Source: Teretinema sp942493045 (GTDB lineage: Bacteria > Spirochaetota > Spirochaetia > Treponematales > Treponemataceae). Taken from it: a stretch of 64,000 nucleotides of DNA. The stretch covers positions 310,001 through 374,000 of the forward strand of contig OW818665.1 in assembly GCA_942493045.1 (NCBI GenBank). Reading direction: 5' to 3'. Both the position numbers and the translations under genes were made by a program. Under the pieces are notes generated by a model. It searched no databases and was not told the origin of the DNA. It worked only from the letters and a program-made list of their open reading frames with translations. The number at the start of each line of letters is the position of its first letter. The stretch's first letter is position 1. This document shows positions 22,855 to 31,425 of this stretch, piece after piece.

Positions 22855-24315
22855 TTAAGCCTCGCTTTTCAGCGCATAATTGATGGCTGACATAAAATCA
22901 TTTGTAAGAATCGGTTTGGTCAGATAACGCACGAAACCGGCTTCCAGACCGCGTTCGATATCACGGGGATTGGCGTTGGCGCTGAGCGCGATGATCGGGA
23001 TACGCGCGGTACTGCCATTGAGTTTCAGGACTTTCAGGGCGTCGATGCCGTTCATTCCGGGCAGATTGATGTCCATCAGAATGAGATCCGGCAGGATATC
23101 GATAGCCATTTCCACACCCCGCAGTCCGTTGGTGGAGCTGATCATCCTGATATCGGTCAGGCGGGCGATCAGTTCCTCGATCAGCATCAGATTTGAAGGA
23201 CTGTCCTCGATGCACAGCAGCGTTTTTTTCTCTCTCGGGTTTTTCCGGCTGCGCGGAGAGATTTGCCCGGCGTCGGAATGAGGGGGGCTGCTCCGCCTAT
23301 TCTCAACGAGGTCCATCTCAATCCAGAAGGAGCTCCCTTGGCCGACGGTGCTTTCTACGCCGATAATGCCGCCCATCATTTCAATGAGTTTCTTACAGAC
23401 CACCAGACCGAGTCCCGTGCCGTTTTCGGCGCCGGAATCGCGGTCAATGCGGTCGAAGGGCTCAAAGAGCTGATTGATTTGTTCCGGTGAAAAACCGACG
23501 CCGCTGTCGCGGATGGTGATTCTGACCGTGTTTTTTTCAATTAAAGTGACTTCCGCGATAACGGTGCCATTTTCTCTGTTATGCTTGATGGCGTTGGAAA
23601 GCAGTTTTTTTAATATCTGCGAAAGACGTGAATGATCGGCGCGCACCAGACAGCAACTGCCGCTTTCACGGAATGAAAGAGAGATTTTTTTTATCTTGCC
23701 CTGCTCTTCGACTGCCGCCAGCGTTTCTTTTATAACCGATTCGATGGAGAGCTCTTCCAGGGAGAGAGACAGTTTTCCGGAATCGATCAGCGCCACATCA
23801 ATGATTTCATTGACCAGCTCATGCAGGTACCAGCCGGCTTTCAGGATTTGAGTCAGGCTCTTTAATACCGCGGCCGCCGGTTTAGGCGTTTCCGATTCAA
23901 TGAGCTGGGCAAAGCCGAGAATGGCGCTGAGCGAGGTGCGAATCTCATAGCCCATGCCGGTCAGGAAATCGGTTTTGGCGATGCTGGATTTATCCGCGGT
24001 AAATTTGGCGATCTGCAGGTCATCGCTCTTCTCCTGCAGCTGGTCATTGAACGACTGCTGACGCTGAAGGGTGAGCGCGCTCTTGGCCAACATGTGTTTG
24101 CGGCTTTGCTGCCAGAAGAGACGGAACAGAAAAAGAGCTGTCAGGAATCCGGAAAGAAAGGTCAGGCTGATCGCCGAGATGAAACGGAAAACGGCAGAAG
24201 ATGATGTAAGTCCGGCGACTGAAGAAAGGGCGAGCGCGATGACGCTGATAATCATCAGTATTGTGAAAGTACTGCCGGCCGGAGATACTTTTTTTTGTGG
24301 TTTAACTCTTAACAT
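22855..24315 (-). CDS. Hybrid sensor kinase-like protein with Tyr at the phospho-acceptor position
   Basis: The 486-aa product has two N-terminal transmembrane segments (about 17-40 and 45-68), a coiled coil, a dimerisation/phospho-acceptor region, an ATPase domain and a C-terminal receiver. The canonical H-E-x-R-T-P-L box reads YEIRTSL: the histidine is Tyr123 (codon TAT, 23947-23949) and the Pro is Ser. The ATPase N and G boxes look complete (SNAIKHNREN, DSGVGFS, GTGLGL), and the receiver keeps the Asp in LMDINLPGMNG. It may bind ATP but cannot autophosphorylate on this His. It is divergent from the CheB-CheR fusion and leads the operon with REC-PAS and Crp. Confidence 0.85.
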   Translation of the reverse strand: MLRVKPQKKVSPAGSTFTILMIISVIALALSSVAGLTSSSAVFRFISAISLTFLSGFLTALFLFRLFWQQSRKHMLAKSALTLQRQQSFNDQLQEKSDDLQIAKFTADKSSIAKTDFLTGMGYEIRTSLSAILGFAQLIESETPKPAAAVLKSLTQILKAGWYLHELVNEIIDVALIDSGKLSLSLEELSIESVIKETLAAVEEQGKIKKISLSFRESGSCCLVRADHSRLSQILKKLLSNAIKHNRENGTVIAEVTLIEKNTVRITIRDSGVGFSPEQINQLFEPFDRIDRDSGAENGTGLGLVVCKKLIEMMGGIIGVESTVGQGSSFWIEMDLVENRRSSPPHSDAGQISPRSRKNPREKKTLLCIEDSPSNLMLIEELIARLTDIRMISSTNGLRGVEMAIDILPDLILMDINLPGMNGIDALKVLKLNGSTARIPIIALSANANPRDIERGLEAGFVRYLTKPILTNDFMSAINYALKSEA

Positions 24316-24351
24316 CAGGTACCTTTTTTATAGAATGTACTGTCAGACTGT

Positions 24352-24357
24352 ATTATA
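24352..24357 (-). promoter_or_regulatory. -10 element for the kinase/REC-PAS/Crp operon
   Basis: A perfect TATAAT lies on the minus strand, predicting transcription start near 24345, 30 bases before the ATG. The -35 position (24375-24380, CATACA) is poor, which suggests activator dependence. Confidence 0.55.
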
Positions 24358-24379
24358 AGCCCAGAAGAGCATCCTGTAT

Positions 24380-24393
24380 GTGCGGTAGCGCAC
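24380..24393. promoter_or_regulatory. Candidate Crp/Fnr-family operator
   Basis: The sequence GTGCGGTAGCGCAC is a near-perfect palindrome, flanked by T and A that extend it to 16 bases. Its centre is 41.5 bases upstream of the predicted start, the classical class II activator position. A 12/14 match lies at 50805-50818. Confidence 0.5.
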
Positions 24394-24457
24394 AGTCCCT
24401 CAGATTCCCGGAGGCGTATTTTAGATTTAACGATTTCAGGCCTGTAGCGCGATGATC

Positions 24458-24502
24458 GCGGAATGCATTGAAGGGAAAATACCCGCGGATCGATCATTCC
24501 GC
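24458..24502. repeat. Inverted repeat upstream of the CheB-CheR fusion
   Basis: GCGGAATG (24458-24465) and CATTCCGC (24495-24502) form perfect 8-base arms separated by 29 bases. It lies in the divergent control region; function unknown. Confidence 0.4.
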
Positions 24503-24556
24503 TATGCACGTGTCAATACAAGGCCTATACTGAAACTTACGTTAAGTGGAGATATC

Positions 24557-27500
24557 ATGCCGAAACCAAAAAGTGCCCGGGCAAAAAAAGAAACCGCAGT
24601 TACCGACCCTGCCGCTGCCGAGCCTGCTGCCGCCGGCCCAGCTGCCGAGCCTGCTACCGCCGGCCCAGCTGACGCCGGGAGCGTTGTAATACCGGAAAAC
24701 ACTCTGGCTTTCCCGGTAGTCGGTATCGGCGCATCCGCCGGCGGTCTGGCTGCCTTTGAGGCGTTTTTTACGGCCCTGAGCGCTGAAAGCGATCCGGGAG
24801 CGGCCTTTGTTGTGGTGCAGCATCTTTCTCCCGATCACAAGAGCCTACTGTCTGAACTCATCCGGCGCTATTCCAAGCTGCCCGTTTTCGACGTGGTCGA
24901 CGGACTGGCCGTACAGAAAAACTGCATTTATGTCATGCCGCCGGCCTGTGACATGGCGCTGCTCAATGGAACGCTGCAACTGCTTGAGCCTTCGGCCCCG
25001 CACGGCCACCGCCTGCCGATAGATTTCTTTTTCGCGTCGCTGGCGCATGATCAGGGCGAGCGTTCTATCGGTATCATTCTCTCGGGTACGGGAAGCGACG
25101 GTACCCACGGTTCAAGGCTGATCAAGGACGAGGGCGGGATGATCATGATCCAGACGCCGGGTACTACCGAATTTTCGGGAATGCCGGAGAGCGTGCTGGC
25201 CAGCGGGGTGGTGGATTACGAGCTGCCGGCCGCGGAAATGCCCGCTGAACTGATTTCCTTTCTGCGTAGCGGAAAGGTGCTGCAACAGCATCCCCAGACC
25301 TTCGTGATTCCCAAGGCCGAGAGCTCATTAAGGAAAATATTCGTTCTGCTGCGAGCCCAAACCGGCCATGATTTTTCCCAGTATAAATCCAGCACCATTT
25401 ACCGGCGCATCGAGCGGCGGATGGCCGTAAATCAGATTGAACAGCTCGATGAATACGTGCGTTATCTCCAGCACCGGCCTCCTGAGGTGGACTGTCTGTT
25501 TCGGGATATGCTGCTCGGCGTTACCGGTTTTTTCCGGGATGTGGAAGCCTTTAAGGCTCTGGAGGAAAACGCCATTCCGAAAATATTCTGCCGGAAGGAA
25601 ATGGACGGTGATGTAATCCGCGTCTGGTCCACGGGCTGTTCCACCGGCGAAGAGGCTTATTCGATAGCCATTCTGTTGCAGGAAGGCATGGAGCGGCTGG
25701 GGAAGTCCTTTCGGGTGCAGCTGTTCGCGACCGACATTGACAGCCGCGCCGTCGCGTTCGCGCGCAGCGGAATTTATCCGGAAGGCATCTCTGCTACCGT
25801 CTCACCGGCCCGCTTGTCCCGCTACTTTGTGCAGGAAAAGGAAAGCGGGGCCTACCGCATTCATAAAACCATCCGGGATATGGTGGTGTTTTCGGTGCAG
25901 GACGTAATCAAGGATCCGCCCTTTTCCCGGCTGGATCTGCTGATCTGCCGGAATCTGCTCATCTATCTGAACAGTGAGCTACAAAAAAAACTGATCCCGC
26001 TGTTTCATTTTACCCTGCTTCCGGAAGGGTTTCTGTTTTTGGGCACGTCGGAATCAATTGGTGATTTTTCCAATCTTTTCAGCGCGGTCGATACCAAGGC
26101 TAAACTGTATCAGCGGAAACAGGATTTGCATTTCGCCCAGCGCGCGGGTATCGGCCGTTTTCTACCGCCGCTTTCCGCTCCGGAGTCAGTTCCGCTGCTC
26201 ACTGCCGGAAGCCGGTCCGCCCGCGCCGACCGCTTTTCGCTGCGGGAATTGACCGAACAGGCCTTTTTACGGCACATGTCCCCCTCCTGCGCCCTCGTGA
26301 ATAACACCGGCGACATTCTGTATATCTGCGGCCATACCGGTATTTACCTGGAGCCGGCGCAGGGCGAAGCCGGGATCAACAACATTCTGAAGATGGCCCG
26401 TGAAGGTCTGCAGCGCGAGCTGACTATGGCTCTGCGCACCGCCGTGGACACCCTGGCGGTTGTCGCTGTACCGGCCGTGCAGATCCGGCACCGTGAACAT
26501 TTTTTAACCGTGAAGTCGACCGTTGTGCCCGTTGTAACGCCGGCCCTGGCTGCTCACGATCCGCAGATGTTTCTGGTGATTCTGGAGGAGCTTCCGGCGG
26601 CGGCGGTCCCGGCCGAAACTCCGCGTCAGTGGACTGAGGGAATAGAGCTAACCGATGCCGGCGCGACCATCGCCTCGCTCGGTGAGGAACTGCGCAAGAA
26701 CCGTGAGTACCTGCAGTCCGTCAATGAGGAATTGCAGTCGACCAATGAGGAGCTGCAGTCGTCGAACGAGGAACTGCAGTCGACCAATGAGGAACTGGAA
26801 ACATCCAAAGAGGAAATGCAGTCCATGAACGAAGAATTGATCACGGTTAATTCGGAACTGCAAACCAAGGTGGCCGACCTTTCACGGGCCAGCAATGATA
26901 TGAATAACCTGCTGGCCAGCACCGGGATCGGGACAATCTTTGTCGATCATAATATGCATATTCTGCGCTACACGCCCACGGTGACGCGCATCATCAATCT
27001 GATACCGAGCGATGTCGGACGCCCGGTGGCGCATACGGTGTCCAACCTTACCGGATACGACCGCATGGTAGCGGATGTCCAGAGTGTGCTCGACACTCTC
27101 ACTCCGAAAGAGGTGGACGTGCGTACGACGGATGGATTCTGGTACAGTATGCGCATTCTGCCGTATCGTACACTGGATAACAAGATCGAGGGCGCGGTGG
27201 TCACCTTTGTGGAGATTACCGAAATCGTGCGCACCCGCGAAGCCCTTCAGAAAGCCAATGAACAGAACCGTCTGGCGGTAGTGGTACGCGACGCCTATGA
27301 CGCGGTCACCGTTCAGGACCTTGACGGTCAGACTCTGGCCTGGAATCCGGGCGCCGCGCGGATGTACGGCTGGACCGAAACCGAAGCCCTGACCATGAAT
27401 GCCGTCGATCGCATTCCGGAAGTTCACCGGGATATCGCCCGGGAAAAGGTTCAGCAGCTGTGCCGCGCCCTGGTGCTCGAGCCGTACCTGAGCCAGCGGC

Positions 27501-27616
27501 TGACTAAAGACGGAACGGTGCTTGACGTCTCAATAATCTCAACCGCTCTGGTGAACGGCAAAGGCCGCGTCTACGCGATAGCGACCACCGAAAGAGGTGT
27601 GTATGATAAAAACTAA
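24557..27616 (+). CDS. CheB-CheR fusion protein with coiled coil and PAS domains
   Basis: The 1019-aa product starts with an Ala/Pro-rich disordered stretch (about 15-42). A CheB methylesterase domain follows (about 50-240) with Ser60 in GIGASAGG, His in VVQHLSPDH and Asp in GTGSDGTHG, but without a receiver. A CheR methyltransferase comes next (about 270-530; SAM motif VWSTGCSTGEEAYS, then LLICRNLLIY). About 700-780 is a heptad coiled coil, then two PAS domains (about 785-890 and 900-1010). The start is set by GGAG six bases before the ATG. The fusion probably adjusts receptor or partner methylation in response to PAS input. It overlaps the next kinase gene by 14 bases. Confidence 0.92.
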   Translation: MPKPKSARAKKETAVTDPAAAEPAAAGPAAEPATAGPADAGSVVIPENTLAFPVVGIGASAGGLAAFEAFFTALSAESDPGAAFVVVQHLSPDHKSLLSELIRRYSKLPVFDVVDGLAVQKNCIYVMPPACDMALLNGTLQLLEPSAPHGHRLPIDFFFASLAHDQGERSIGIILSGTGSDGTHGSRLIKDEGGMIMIQTPGTTEFSGMPESVLASGVVDYELPAAEMPAELISFLRSGKVLQQHPQTFVIPKAESSLRKIFVLLRAQTGHDFSQYKSSTIYRRIERRMAVNQIEQLDEYVRYLQHRPPEVDCLFRDMLLGVTGFFRDVEAFKALEENAIPKIFCRKEMDGDVIRVWSTGCSTGEEAYSIAILLQEGMERLGKSFRVQLFATDIDSRAVAFARSGIYPEGISATVSPARLSRYFVQEKESGAYRIHKTIRDMVVFSVQDVIKDPPFSRLDLLICRNLLIYLNSELQKKLIPLFHFTLLPEGFLFLGTSESIGDFSNLFSAVDTKAKLYQRKQDLHFAQRAGIGRFLPPLSAPESVPLLTAGSRSARADRFSLRELTEQAFLRHMSPSCALVNNTGDILYICGHTGIYLEPAQGEAGINNILKMAREGLQRELTMALRTAVDTLAVVAVPAVQIRHREHFLTVKSTVVPVVTPALAAHDPQMFLVILEELPAAAVPAETPRQWTEGIELTDAGATIASLGEELRKNREYLQSVNEELQSTNEELQSSNEELQSTNEELETSKEEMQSMNEELITVNSELQTKVADLSRASNDMNNLLASTGIGTIFVDHNMHILRYTPTVTRIINLIPSDVGRPVAHTVSNLTGYDRMVADVQSVLDTLTPKEVDVRTTDGFWYSMRILPYRTLDNKIEGAVVTFVEITEIVRTREALQKANEQNRLAVVVRDAYDAVTVQDLDGQTLAWNPGAARMYGWTETEALTMNAVDRIPEVHRDIAREKVQQLCRALVLEPYLSQRLTKDGTVLDVSIISTALVNGKGRVYAIATTERGVYDKN
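26723..26848 (+). repeat. Six tandem 21-bp units encoding a heptad coiled coil
   Basis: Units begin at 26723, 26744, 26765, 26786, 26807 and 26828. The first three are nearly identical and encode NEELQST-type heptads; the later ones diverge. In-frame gain or loss would lengthen the signalling helix between the CheR and PAS parts. Confidence 0.85.
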
Positions 27617-29717
27617 AGCGGCTCAGGTCAGCGAGTATCGCCGGCGGGCGGAAGAAATCGAGCAGAAAACAAAACTTTCCAGGGAGCAGGTGAATTCCCT
27701 TGATGCGGCTGAGACCGAGAAACTGATTCATGAGCTGCGCGTGCATCAGATTGAATTGGAGATGCAGAATGAGGAGCTCCGGAACACCCAGGTGCAGTTG
27801 GAAATTTCTCACGCCCGCTACTTTGAGCTTTTTGATCTGGCTCCTGTCGGCTATTTTACGCTTAATTCGGAAGGTCAAATTCTGGAAGCCAATCTTACCG
27901 CCGCTTCCCTGTTCGGCACCACCCGGGACTTCTTGGTCAAGCAGATAATCAGCCGGTTCATTCTCAGAGATGATCAGGAAATCTATCAGCTTCATCATAA
28001 AAAATTGAACGACACCAGTATCCCGCAGTCCTGCGATCTGCGGATGATAAAAAAAGACGGAAGTCAGCTCTGGGTGCGCGTGGCCATAACCAACGCTCTG
28101 GATGGGCTGGGCCGGCCGGCAGTCGGCGCGGCCCTCAGTGATATCACCGAACAGGTGCTGCTGCAAAAGTCAATGCAGGAAAGTGAGGAACGCTACCGTA
28201 CCCTGGTGGAATGGTCCCCGGAGCCGGTCCTGGTGCAGCGGGACGGAATCATAATTTATATAAATCCGGCCGCGATCCGGATGTTCAGCGCCACCTTGGC
28301 CAGTGAAGTCGTCGGCAGAAAGCTGCTTGATTTTATGATGTCGGAAACCGGCTTGCAAGTGCTGAGCACCCAGATGTACGAACAGCAGTATCTGAGGCTC
28401 GACGGAGCGGTTATCGATGTTGAAGTACTATCCACGGTAATTATCTACGATGGTAAACCGGCCATGTATGTGGCCATGCGCGACGTCACCGAGCGCAAAC
28501 GGCTGGATGCCATCCTGCAGGAAAAGAACGCCGAGCTGGAAAAGGCCCGCCTCATCGCCGACAAGGCCAGCCTGGCTAAGTCGGATTTTCTTTCCAGCAT
28601 GAGCCATGATCTGCGCACTCCTTTAAGCGCGATACTCGGTTTTGCCCAGCTCATTGAGTCCGGGAAACCGGAGCCGACTCCTTCCCAGAAAAAAAGCATT
28701 GAACAGATTCTGAAGGCCGGCTGGTATTTACTGGAGTTGATCAACAAGATCTTGGATCTGGCGCTGATTGAGTCCGGAAAGCTGACTCTGGAAATGGAAA
28801 AATTTTCCCTGGAAGAGCTGATCCGGGAATGCCTGACCATGATCGAAGGTCAGGCCAGGGGCCGCTCGGTAGCGCTGTCCTTCGTGCCCTCTGAGGCGGC
28901 GTGCTTCGCGCACGCCGACCGCACGCGGCTCAAACAGGTGCTGATCAACCTTCTGGCAAACGCCATAAAATATAATAAAAGCGGCGGAGAGGTAACGGTC
29001 GGTTATACGCTGGTTTCTGAAACCGCCGTTTCCATTTTTGTCAGGGATACGGGCAGCGGGCTCTCCCCTGAACAGCTCGATCAGCTCTTTGAGCCTTTTA
29101 ATCGCCTGGGGCAAATGGCCAGCGTAGAAGAAGGTACGGGTATCGGACTGGTTGTTTGTAAGCGGCTTGTTACCCTGATGGGCGGGAAGATTACCGTAGC
29201 GAGCCGGGCCTGGGAGGGCAGCGTGTTCACGGTGGAATTGGCTCTATCTCCGGCCCTGGCGCAGCCGCCGCGCGCGCTCGCCGCCGAGGAACAGAGCGTT
29301 GTCGTTTCTTCCGGGAATGAGGCGTCGCACCCGAAATACCTGGTGCTCTATGTCGAGGACAACCAGGCTAACCTGATGCTGGTTGAAGACCTGCTGGCCC
29401 GGCGCGGCGACATCCGCCTGGTGACGGCCCTCGACGGGCCGAGCGGTATTGAGATTGCCCGGTCCGTGCTGCCGGATCTCATTCTGATGGACATAAATCT
29501 TCCCGGCATGAGCGGCATCCAGGCCTTGAAGATTCTTCTGGAAACGGAGGCGACTGCCGGCATTCCGGTAATCGCGATCAGCGCCAATGCCATTCCGCGC
29601 GATATCGAGCGGGGTCTGGCACTGGGCTTTTGCCGGTATATTACCAAGCCCTTAAATGTGAAACAGTTTATGGAAATGCTGGATGAGGTTCTGATACATG
29701 GCGGGTGCGATAAATAA
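27603..29717 (+). CDS. PAS-PAS hybrid sensor histidine kinase
   Basis: The 704-aa cytoplasmic protein has an N-terminal coiled segment, PAS domains at about 75-190 and 195-305, a HisKA box with intact His (MSHDLRTPL), an ATPase domain (about 430-545, GTGIGLVVCKRL) and a C-terminal receiver (Asp in LMDINLPGMSG). No membrane segments are seen. AAAGAGG lies five bases before the ATG at 27603. It is co-translated with the CheB-CheR fusion. Its kinase and receiver segments closely resemble those of the Tyr123 kinase encoded in the opposite direction, so the two look like paralogues, one catalytically intact. Confidence 0.92.
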   Translation: MIKTKAAQVSEYRRRAEEIEQKTKLSREQVNSLDAAETEKLIHELRVHQIELEMQNEELRNTQVQLEISHARYFELFDLAPVGYFTLNSEGQILEANLTAASLFGTTRDFLVKQIISRFILRDDQEIYQLHHKKLNDTSIPQSCDLRMIKKDGSQLWVRVAITNALDGLGRPAVGAALSDITEQVLLQKSMQESEERYRTLVEWSPEPVLVQRDGIIIYINPAAIRMFSATLASEVVGRKLLDFMMSETGLQVLSTQMYEQQYLRLDGAVIDVEVLSTVIIYDGKPAMYVAMRDVTERKRLDAILQEKNAELEKARLIADKASLAKSDFLSSMSHDLRTPLSAILGFAQLIESGKPEPTPSQKKSIEQILKAGWYLLELINKILDLALIESGKLTLEMEKFSLEELIRECLTMIEGQARGRSVALSFVPSEAACFAHADRTRLKQVLINLLANAIKYNKSGGEVTVGYTLVSETAVSIFVRDTGSGLSPEQLDQLFEPFNRLGQMASVEEGTGIGLVVCKRLVTLMGGKITVASRAWEGSVFTVELALSPALAQPPRALAAEEQSVVVSSGNEASHPKYLVLYVEDNQANLMLVEDLLARRGDIRLVTALDGPSGIEIARSVLPDLILMDINLPGMSGIQALKILLETEATAGIPVIAISANAIPRDIERGLALGFCRYITKPLNVKQFMEMLDEVLIHGGCDK

Positions 29718-29721
29718 TAGC

Positions 29722-31425
29722 TTAGGTTTTTTTGGGGGGACCGGCGATCGGCAGTTCAATTATAAAATCGGTTCCGGTTTGGGATCGGCCTAAGTAAAAT
29801 TTGCCGCCGTGTTTGGTGACGATGATGTTATAGGAAATGCTTAAACCGAGGCCGGTGCCCTTGCCGGGTTCCTTGGTGGTAAAGAAAGGCTCAAAAATCC
29901 GGGTGCGGATGGCTTCGGGAATACCCGGTCCGTCATCCTTGATCTGTATCCTGACGCAGAGGCCGACCACGCCGGTGGTTATCACAATCTTGCCCATGTC
30001 CTTGCGTTTTTGGCCCTCGATGGCCTGGGCGGCGTTAACCAGAATGTTCAGGATGACCTGGTTGATCTCACTGCCGCGGGCTCTGATGTGCGGGATTACT
30101 CCATACCGGGTTTCGACGCCGGCGACGTATTTGATCTCGTTCCAGCAGACAACCAGAGTGCTTTTAATTCCGGCGTTAATGTCTACGTCTCCGAAACCGG
30201 CGTCCTGATCGATTCTGGAAAAACTTTTCAAGTCTGTGACTATGCCCATGATGCGAGTGAACCCGTCGTCGGATTCCTTACGGATGCTCTCCAGCTCCTC
30301 AAAAACAGCCGCCGCCGCCTCCGTGTCGGGAGGCTGCTGTTCCCAGGCTCTTTTTATTTTAGCCACGTTTCTGGTTGTCATTTTATGGTTGCTCAGCAGA
30401 AACCCGAGCGGGTTGTTGATCTCATGGGCGACACCGGCGGCCAGCTGTCCGATAGAGGCCAGCTTTTCCTGCTGGATCATCATGATCTGCGTTTCCTTCA
30501 GGCGTTTGTTGGATTCGACGAGATCCAGTGTGGACTGCCATAATTCCTGGGCGCTGAGGATGCGCTGGGTGATGTCTTTGAGAATGCCCTGAAATTCAAT
30601 GATTTCCCCGGCGCTGTTGCGCAGCGTGGTGGTGGACTCAATGCAGAAGACGGTGGACCGGTCTTTCTTTTTAATAATGATCTCATTGTCGGCGGCAAAG
30701 CCGTATTCCCGCACCCGATGCATGACGATCTGGCGGTTTTCCGGATCGCTGAGCAGCGAACTGGAAAGTTGGCCGATTACTTCATTCTTGTCTTCAACCC
30801 CAAGCATCTTGAGGCCGGCTTTGTTGATGTCGATGATGCGGTCCGAGGCGTCGGCGGTGTAGATCATGTCCGGCGAACCTTCAAAAAGGTTGGTAAAACG
30901 CAGTTCTTTTTTGCGGAGGATCAGCTCGCTTTTATGACGTTCCAGTTCGGCGGATTTTTTACGCTGGCGGATATCCATAATTGAAGTGATGATACCGGTG
31001 ATCTGGATCAGTACTTTTTTTTCCGGCAGCGACCAGGGGCTGGAATTTTTCCCGAGCACCAGATAGCCGCTGGAAACCGTACCTCCGTACAGCTTGACGG
31101 ATATCCAGTTCTTGACCGGAATCTCGAGGCCGGGCAGCGACCAGGGACCGAAAAGGGTCAGCGAACTTTTCCCCGAGATTTCGGTCAGTGTTTTCCGCCA
31201 GCGTTCTTCCGTCAGCCCGATTGGATACAGTAAGCCGGCCAGGCAGTAACTGCGCTGGTGAGCGTTATTGACATAAAAGAGGGCAGCGGATTCCGCCGAC
31301 AGATGGGTTTTCAGCAGATCAGTGACCAGAATGTAGGCCTGTTCTGTTTCGTCTTTCGAGAACAGCACGATCAACTCGATCAGCAGTGTGGTATAGGCCT
31401 CGAAATTCTGATCCTGAGGTTTCAC
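29722..31425 (-). CDS. PAS-containing sensor histidine kinase (NtrB-like core)
   Basis: Residues about 10-160 may form a GAF-like sensor. A PAS domain follows (about 180-300), then a kinase core with phospho-acceptor His in GVAHEINNPL and an ATPase domain ending GTGLGLSISYNI. The 567-aa protein has no membrane segment and no receiver. It is the last gene of the long minus-strand signalling run, overlapping the REC-PP2C gene by four bases. It may phosphorylate one of the stand-alone receivers of that run. Four bases separate its stop from the convergent hybrid kinase. Confidence 0.88.
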   Translation of the reverse strand: MKPQDQNFEAYTTLLIELIVLFSKDETEQAYILVTDLLKTHLSAESAALFYVNNAHQRSYCLAGLLYPIGLTEERWRKTLTEISGKSSLTLFGPWSLPGLEIPVKNWISVKLYGGTVSSGYLVLGKNSSPWSLPEKKVLIQITGIITSIMDIRQRKKSAELERHKSELILRKKELRFTNLFEGSPDMIYTADASDRIIDINKAGLKMLGVEDKNEVIGQLSSSLLSDPENRQIVMHRVREYGFAADNEIIIKKKDRSTVFCIESTTTLRNSAGEIIEFQGILKDITQRILSAQELWQSTLDLVESNKRLKETQIMMIQQEKLASIGQLAAGVAHEINNPLGFLLSNHKMTTRNVAKIKRAWEQQPPDTEAAAAVFEELESIRKESDDGFTRIMGIVTDLKSFSRIDQDAGFGDVDINAGIKSTLVVCWNEIKYVAGVETRYGVIPHIRARGSEINQVILNILVNAAQAIEGQKRKDMGKIVITTGVVGLCVRIQIKDDGPGIPEAIRTRIFEPFFTTKEPGKGTGLGLSISYNIIVTKHGGKFYLGRSQTGTDFIIELPIAGPPKKT

